Source of the DNA: Bacteroides sp. | GTDB lineage: Bacteria > Bacteroidota > Bacteroidia > Bacteroidales > Bacteroidaceae | DNA: 64,000 bases | Reading direction: 5' to 3' | Assembly (NCBI GenBank): GCA_019414665.1 | Contig: DXLO01000004.1 | Location: 41,742-105,741 of the forward strand | Shown here: positions 60,380 to 64,000 of the stretch, one piece after another | Layout of the letters: each line of letters begins with the position of its first letter | How positions within the stretch are numbered: position 1 is the stretch's first letter | Notes under the pieces: model-generated | Database searches by the model: none | What the model was told of the DNA's origin: nothing | The model's input: only the letters and a program-made list of their open reading frames with translations | Made by a program: the position numbers and the translations under genes

Positions 60380-62181
60380 GCTTGCAGTTTTTTTAAGTTT
60401 TCAGCCAGATAATTGTTGTCTTCAGTGTCGCGTATGGCGATACGGATGTAATTCCTGCCATCGAATCCTGTCTTGGTACTACAATCTTTTAACAAGAGAT
60501 TATGCTCCAGCAATAAAGAAACGAGTTTGGTGGAACTGAAGCGGGAAGTTACTTCGCACAGGAAATAATTGGCTTGTGAAGGTATGACACGTAGGAAGTC
60601 AACCTGTTGCAATACCTCGAAAAAGCGTTGGCGCTCGGCTATGAATTTTTTACAGGCATTTTGATAATCATTATTATACTTGCTGTATATCTGTAAATAG
60701 AATTCGGCGAAGGAGTTTATATTCCATATAGCCATGTTTTTTCGTAAATAGGATATTATCTCTTTGTCGGAAGATGCGGCTATCCCCAAGCGTAATCCCG
60801 GAACTCCATAAGATTTGGAAATACTTTTAATGACTGTGAGGTGTGGGTATGTTTCCAGAACTTCATTCTTAAGCAGCGTATTTTCGACACTTTTTTCGCT
60901 GAAGTCAACAAAAGATTCATCCAGTATTAAGTGGATATTTCGCTGCTGCGTCCATGCCAGCAAATCCATAAGTTCGTTGAGGGGGATGAAGTTACCTGAT
61001 GGGTTATCCGGATTGATCAAGAGTAAATGGCGGATATCTTTGTCCGCATAAAAAAGCATCAGTTCTTTTGCCGTATAATGAAAATCGGCATTCTGTGGAT
61101 AGAATGCAATGATTTCTTCTGATTGTCGGTTGGGATATTCTTCAAAAGTGGGATAAATTACTCCCATTTTGCCATCTGAATGTTCCATCAGCGCTTTGAT
61201 GATTTCGGCGGCTCCGTTGCCAACAACCACATAATCTTGCCGGATACCGAAGTTTTTTGCCATGACAAGTGTATTCACTCCCATGCCGGAAGGGTATTCA
61301 CGGAGAAGCACATTAAAATTAGCCTGTAGTTCTTCACACATTTTTTGTGGTGGAAAATAGGGGTTTACTAAATAGCAGAAATCTTTCAGCTTTGGGAAAC
61401 GCCAGTATCCGCCATATCTTTTTTGGTAGCGTTGTAGCTGGTCCTGTTCGGCAAAAATGGTTTCAGCGATGTCAAGATCTTGTATATCATCAATCTCATA
61501 CCAGCGTTCTCCTTCCAAAGGGAGTCCTTTCAGTTCACATCTCTCCAGCAGGGTGATTACCCGTAATACCTGTTCGTAATATTCGTTATTACCCAGGGCT
61601 TTGCTGTAGGCTTCAAGAAATGGCACATAACTGTTGCGGAGAAACTCTTTACTGAATTTATAGATATTGACGGTTTTGTAGTAATCGTCAATATCTGCGT
61701 AGCGGAACGTTTTTTTTGAGATAAAATCAATGATGTCATTTTCAGTATTGAGCCGTACCATCGTGCCGTCCATCCATGGCTCATATTTAGCTACAAGTGC
61801 CAGATTGGGATAGGGGTTATTTAAAATTTTGTGGAAAAGTGTATCCTCAAAAATCAAATCGGATTCAATTAATAAAGTATCTTGCTTTTGCAATTCCTCT
61901 TTAGCAAGATAGAGAGAATAGATATTATTGGTCTTATTGTAGACAGGATTGTAAATATATTCTATCGGAGTATTTCTACTTTGTTTCTCTATGTGGGTAC
62001 GTAATTTCTCTCCCTGGTAGCCTATGACTAAAATGATGCGTTCCAGATTTAATGAATCTAACTGTGAGAGCAGACGGTCTATCAGATAGGTCCCGTTTAC
62101 TTTAATCATACACTTGGTGTTATCTTTGGTAAGATCTCCCAAGCGCTTGCCCATGCCGGCGGCTAGAATGATTGCTTGCAT
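60376..62181 (-). CDS. Bifunctional sugar/choline-phosphate-type nucleotidyltransferase - class I/II aminotransferase fusion
   Basis: 601 residues. Residues 1 to about 235 are a LicC-like nucleotidyltransferase (IILAAGMGKRLGDLT, KCMIKVNGTYLIDR, LLIESDLIFED). Residues about 245-601 are a fold-type-I PLP enzyme close to HisC/CobD: GNGAAEIIKALME, NPDNPSGNFIPLNEL, Schiff-base Lys456 in SISKSYGVPGLRLG and a terminal Arg in NYIRIAIRD. The halves could make and activate a phospho-amino-alcohol, as in LicC, CobD or aminoethylphosphonate systems. It is first gene of the eight-gene operon. Which amine is made cannot be told. Confidence 0.88.
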   Translation of the reverse strand: MQAIILAAGMGKRLGDLTKDNTKCMIKVNGTYLIDRLLSQLDSLNLERIILVIGYQGEKLRTHIEKQSRNTPIEYIYNPVYNKTNNIYSLYLAKEELQKQDTLLIESDLIFEDTLFHKILNNPYPNLALVAKYEPWMDGTMVRLNTENDIIDFISKKTFRYADIDDYYKTVNIYKFSKEFLRNSYVPFLEAYSKALGNNEYYEQVLRVITLLERCELKGLPLEGERWYEIDDIQDLDIAETIFAEQDQLQRYQKRYGGYWRFPKLKDFCYLVNPYFPPQKMCEELQANFNVLLREYPSGMGVNTLVMAKNFGIRQDYVVVGNGAAEIIKALMEHSDGKMGVIYPTFEEYPNRQSEEIIAFYPQNADFHYTAKELMLFYADKDIRHLLLINPDNPSGNFIPLNELMDLLAWTQQRNIHLILDESFVDFSEKSVENTLLKNEVLETYPHLTVIKSISKSYGVPGLRLGIAASSDKEIISYLRKNMAIWNINSFAEFYLQIYSKYNNDYQNACKKFIAERQRFFEVLQQVDFLRVIPSQANYFLCEVTSRFSSTKLVSLLLEHNLLLKDCSTKTGFDGRNYIRIAIRDTEDNNYLAENLKKLQA

Positions 62182-62204
62182 AATAAATTTAGGTATATAT
62201 ATTG

Positions 62205-62212
62205 CAAAAGTA
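62205..62212 (-). promoter_or_regulatory. -7 box of the glycan operon
   Basis: TACTTTTG on the minus strand, 24 bp before ATG 62181. The only promoter-like site seen for the eight coupled genes. Confidence 0.42.
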
Positions 62213-62244
62213 GTAATTAATTAGCATTTATAAGCGATGTTATT

Positions 62245-62252
62245 TATATTTG
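62245..62252 (+). promoter_or_regulatory. -7 box of the fucosyltransferase-like gene
   Basis: TATATTTG, 20 bp before ATG 62272; the leader would be very short. Confidence 0.42.
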
Positions 62253-62271
62253 CCTCAAATTTTAAACAGGA

Positions 62272-63102
62272 ATGGGTAAAATAACATTTGTACCGGTAGG
62301 AGGATTGGCCAACCGTATGCGTGCAGTGGCTTCGGCGGTAATGCTGGCAGGAAAGACGAAAAGTGAATTAAGCATCATTTGGTTTCGGGATTGGGCACTG
62401 AATGCACCGTTTTATCAGTTGTTTAAGCCTGTAGACAGGGAAGTGGCTTGTTTACGGGATGCTTCGCGGTTGGATTATGCATTATTAGACAGACCTCGTT
62501 CCAAGAATTTTCATTTCCCGCTTTTGTTTCAGAAACTGCTTTTCAAGTCTTGTCTGTACGAGCGTTCCATTACTCCTTTATGTAACCGGCATTTTGATTT
62601 TGAACGGTGGGTTAAAGAAGGTGGCTGTGTTTATATGGCATCATACACCGCTTTCCAACTTTATGATTATGCGTGGATCAGTCGGTTGTTTGTTCCGGTA
62701 GACGAGATTATGGAAGAGGTAGAAAACCGTTGTCGGAATTTTTCGGATGCTATGATTGGTGTGCATATCCGTCGTACAGATAATCTGGCTTCTATCAGGC
62801 AAAGCCCTATCGAGTTGTTCTATCAGAAATTAGATGAGAAGATAAAAGAGGACGGCAAGGTGGCTATCTATTTGGCTACAGATTCGGAAGAGGTGAAGCG
62901 GGAAATGAAAGAGCGTTATGGTGACCGGATATTCTGTTCCGGAAAAAAGGCAGACCGTGGATCTTTGGAGGGAATAAGGGAGGGTATCACGGATATGTAC
63001 ACATTGGCTCGTACACAAAAAATATATGGTTCTTTTCAGAGTTCATTTTCGGATATGGCAGCTCAGATAGGAGGGGTTCCATTGGAGATTTTGAAATTAT
63101 GA
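62272..63102 (+). CDS. Fucosyltransferase-like glycosyltransferase (GT11/NodZ fold)
   Basis: 276 residues. The N-terminal VPVGGLANRMRAVASAVMLA is the acceptor-side glycine loop. His165-Ile-Arg167-Arg168 (GVHIRRTDN) is the GDP-fucose-binding motif of this superfamily. ATDSEEVKREM and SFQSSFSDMAAQIGG complete the donor site. It probably adds a deoxyhexose such as fucose to a glycan. It is transcribed alone, divergent from the glycan operon. Confidence 0.75.
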   Translation: MGKITFVPVGGLANRMRAVASAVMLAGKTKSELSIIWFRDWALNAPFYQLFKPVDREVACLRDASRLDYALLDRPRSKNFHFPLLFQKLLFKSCLYERSITPLCNRHFDFERWVKEGGCVYMASYTAFQLYDYAWISRLFVPVDEIMEEVENRCRNFSDAMIGVHIRRTDNLASIRQSPIELFYQKLDEKIKEDGKVAIYLATDSEEVKREMKERYGDRIFCSGKKADRGSLEGIREGITDMYTLARTQKIYGSFQSSFSDMAAQIGGVPLEILKL

Positions 63103-63124
63103 GTTACGGAAATAAATCATTGTT

Positions 63125-63931
63125 TTAATGATTATCTGCAAACATTTTTATTTTTGCTCCTCTTCTTTCTATGGCATTTGCCAATTTGTTTTCTATTTTT
63201 CCTAATAGCAGCCGTCTGCTCCATTCTATAACAAGCGTCGTCAGACAGATAGAAACAAGTGTTCCCATAAAATACAGAACAAGTAGGTTGCTGTCTGCAT
63301 AAGGGGTATACCAGGGTTGTAAACAGTGGATAAGAAGTCCTTGAAGCATATATAAGGCAAAAACGTATCCTGCTAGGTAATTGATGATGCGGGATGAAAA
63401 ATGCCACCGGGTAAACTGGTAGAAAATCATGATAGAGGCGATGATAATCAGTAGATTATTATCTCGGGCGAATCTCAGTATGATATTTCCACTCATTGCT
63501 GTAAGCAGGGTATTCAGTATAAAAATACCGGCAAGGCTGCCTGACAAGATTTCCCGGCTATGTCGTTTCATGTTTTCCGGAAGACCATAGGTCTTCAGAT
63601 ATTGTCCTATGAGATAAGCTAGTGTGACATTGATAATTCCCTTGCCCGTGTCATTCTGAATTTCAAAAAACAGGATTGTCGGGGCAAATACAAAAAAGAA
63701 TCCCCATAGTAACAGTAGTTGTTTATAACTTTTTTGTGAGAGGTTATGAACCAGCCGGTTTAAATAGGGCGAGAAACAATAAAGTACTACATAGCAGGTC
63801 ATAAACCAGTATTTTTTGCTAAGTATCGGTAGCAATGAGGAGGCCAGCCCTGTCCAGGTATGCGGAGTGTGAAGCCATATTGTTTCGATCAGATAAGAAA
63901 CGATGGAATAAAACCATACGACAACCAGCAT
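63125..63931 (-). CDS. Acyltransferase family 3 membrane protein, 5' part missing or disrupted
   Basis: 268 residues from the first ATG, with about eight membrane helices (KYWFMTCYVVLYCFSPYLN is the family's central motif). Complete proteins have about 330-350 residues and start with a DxxR...H region that carries the catalytic His; that part is absent. Upstream the frame stays open (KKTRTRPNAYHKFFK) but meets TAG near 63985 with no start. An A7 run at 63970-63976 could hide a frameshift. Such proteins O-acetylate surface polysaccharides. Confidence 0.7.
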   Translation of the reverse strand: MLVVVWFYSIVSYLIETIWLHTPHTWTGLASSLLPILSKKYWFMTCYVVLYCFSPYLNRLVHNLSQKSYKQLLLLWGFFFVFAPTILFFEIQNDTGKGIINVTLAYLIGQYLKTYGLPENMKRHSREILSGSLAGIFILNTLLTAMSGNIILRFARDNNLLIIIASIMIFYQFTRWHFSSRIINYLAGYVFALYMLQGLLIHCLQPWYTPYADSNLLVLYFMGTLVSICLTTLVIEWSRRLLLGKIENKLANAIERRGAKIKMFADNH

Positions 63932-64000
63932 TTTGAAAAATTTATGGTAAGCATTCGGCCTCGTGCGTGTTTTTTTCCCCTCTTTTCCTTCCTACCTTTG

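Overview
The window is chromosomal DNA from a gut Bacteroidales, most like Bacteroides/Phocaeicola (vulgatus-dorei type). Three things point there. There are two hybrid two-component regulators with ligand-sensing propeller repeats. Many promoters carry the Bacteroides -7 box TAnnTTTG. There is also a FimA/Mfa-type fimbrial locus, a fused SecDF, a 2-oxoacid:ferredoxin oxidoreductase pair and many SPII lipoproteins. No rRNA, CRISPR array, integrase or intact insertion sequence was seen. The one RNA gene is tRNA-Arg(CCT).

Layout. (1) 1-6.2 kb: the 5' part of a hybrid regulator (minus strand), divergent from a GH43 and a GH51 gene, forming an arabinan/arabinoxylan utilisation unit. (2) 6.2-7.0 kb: a long intergenic stretch with terminators, a four-unit 22-bp repeat array and a decayed coding remnant. 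(3) 7.0-14.1 kb, minus strand: a serine-type sulfatase, mnmA coupled to a shortened RhuM-like gene, a secreted GH2 beta-galactosidase, and HU. (4) 14.3-22.2 kb, plus strand: two rhomboid proteases, an endonuclease/exonuclease/phosphatase-fold protein, an M3 peptidase lipoprotein, and SecDF. (5) 22.5-34.8 kb: housekeeping metabolism. This comprises a KDG-type sugar kinase, threonine degradation (tdh/kbl), tRNA-Arg, korAB, upp, pckA, a lipoprotein nitroreductase and typA. (6) 34.8-49.9 kb: a second hybrid regulator, a small unknown lipoprotein, and a two-operon fimbrial locus. The locus runs DUF3575, DUF3868/OmpA-like, fimbrillin, Mfa2-like anchor, two further lipoprotein subunits and two small paralogous genes. 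(7) 50-54.3 kb: rpsO, luxS-mtnN, and a YfhO-type membrane protein. (8) 54.3-64 kb: a tightly packed minus-strand surface-glycan operon with four glycosyltransferases, LicD, an opine-dehydrogenase-like enzyme and a cytidylyltransferase-aminotransferase fusion. A fucosyltransferase-like gene (plus strand) and a 5'-incomplete acyltransferase follow.

Most notable points. The regulator beside the fimbrial locus has Gln where the phospho-accepting His of HisKA should be, and its ATP-binding G boxes are eroded, while its receiver and AraC-type DNA-binding domains look intact. Near-identical ~17-bp motifs spaced 20-22 bp lie upstream of both fimbrial operons, which suits an AraC-type regulator. Three intergenic loci each carry exactly four tandem 22-bp units of unrelated sequence but the same period and count. 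The glycan operon combines LicC-like activation, an aminotransferase domain, an opine dehydrogenase and LicD in consecutive coupled genes. This suggests an uncharacterised route to an amino-alcohol or opine phosphodiester decoration.
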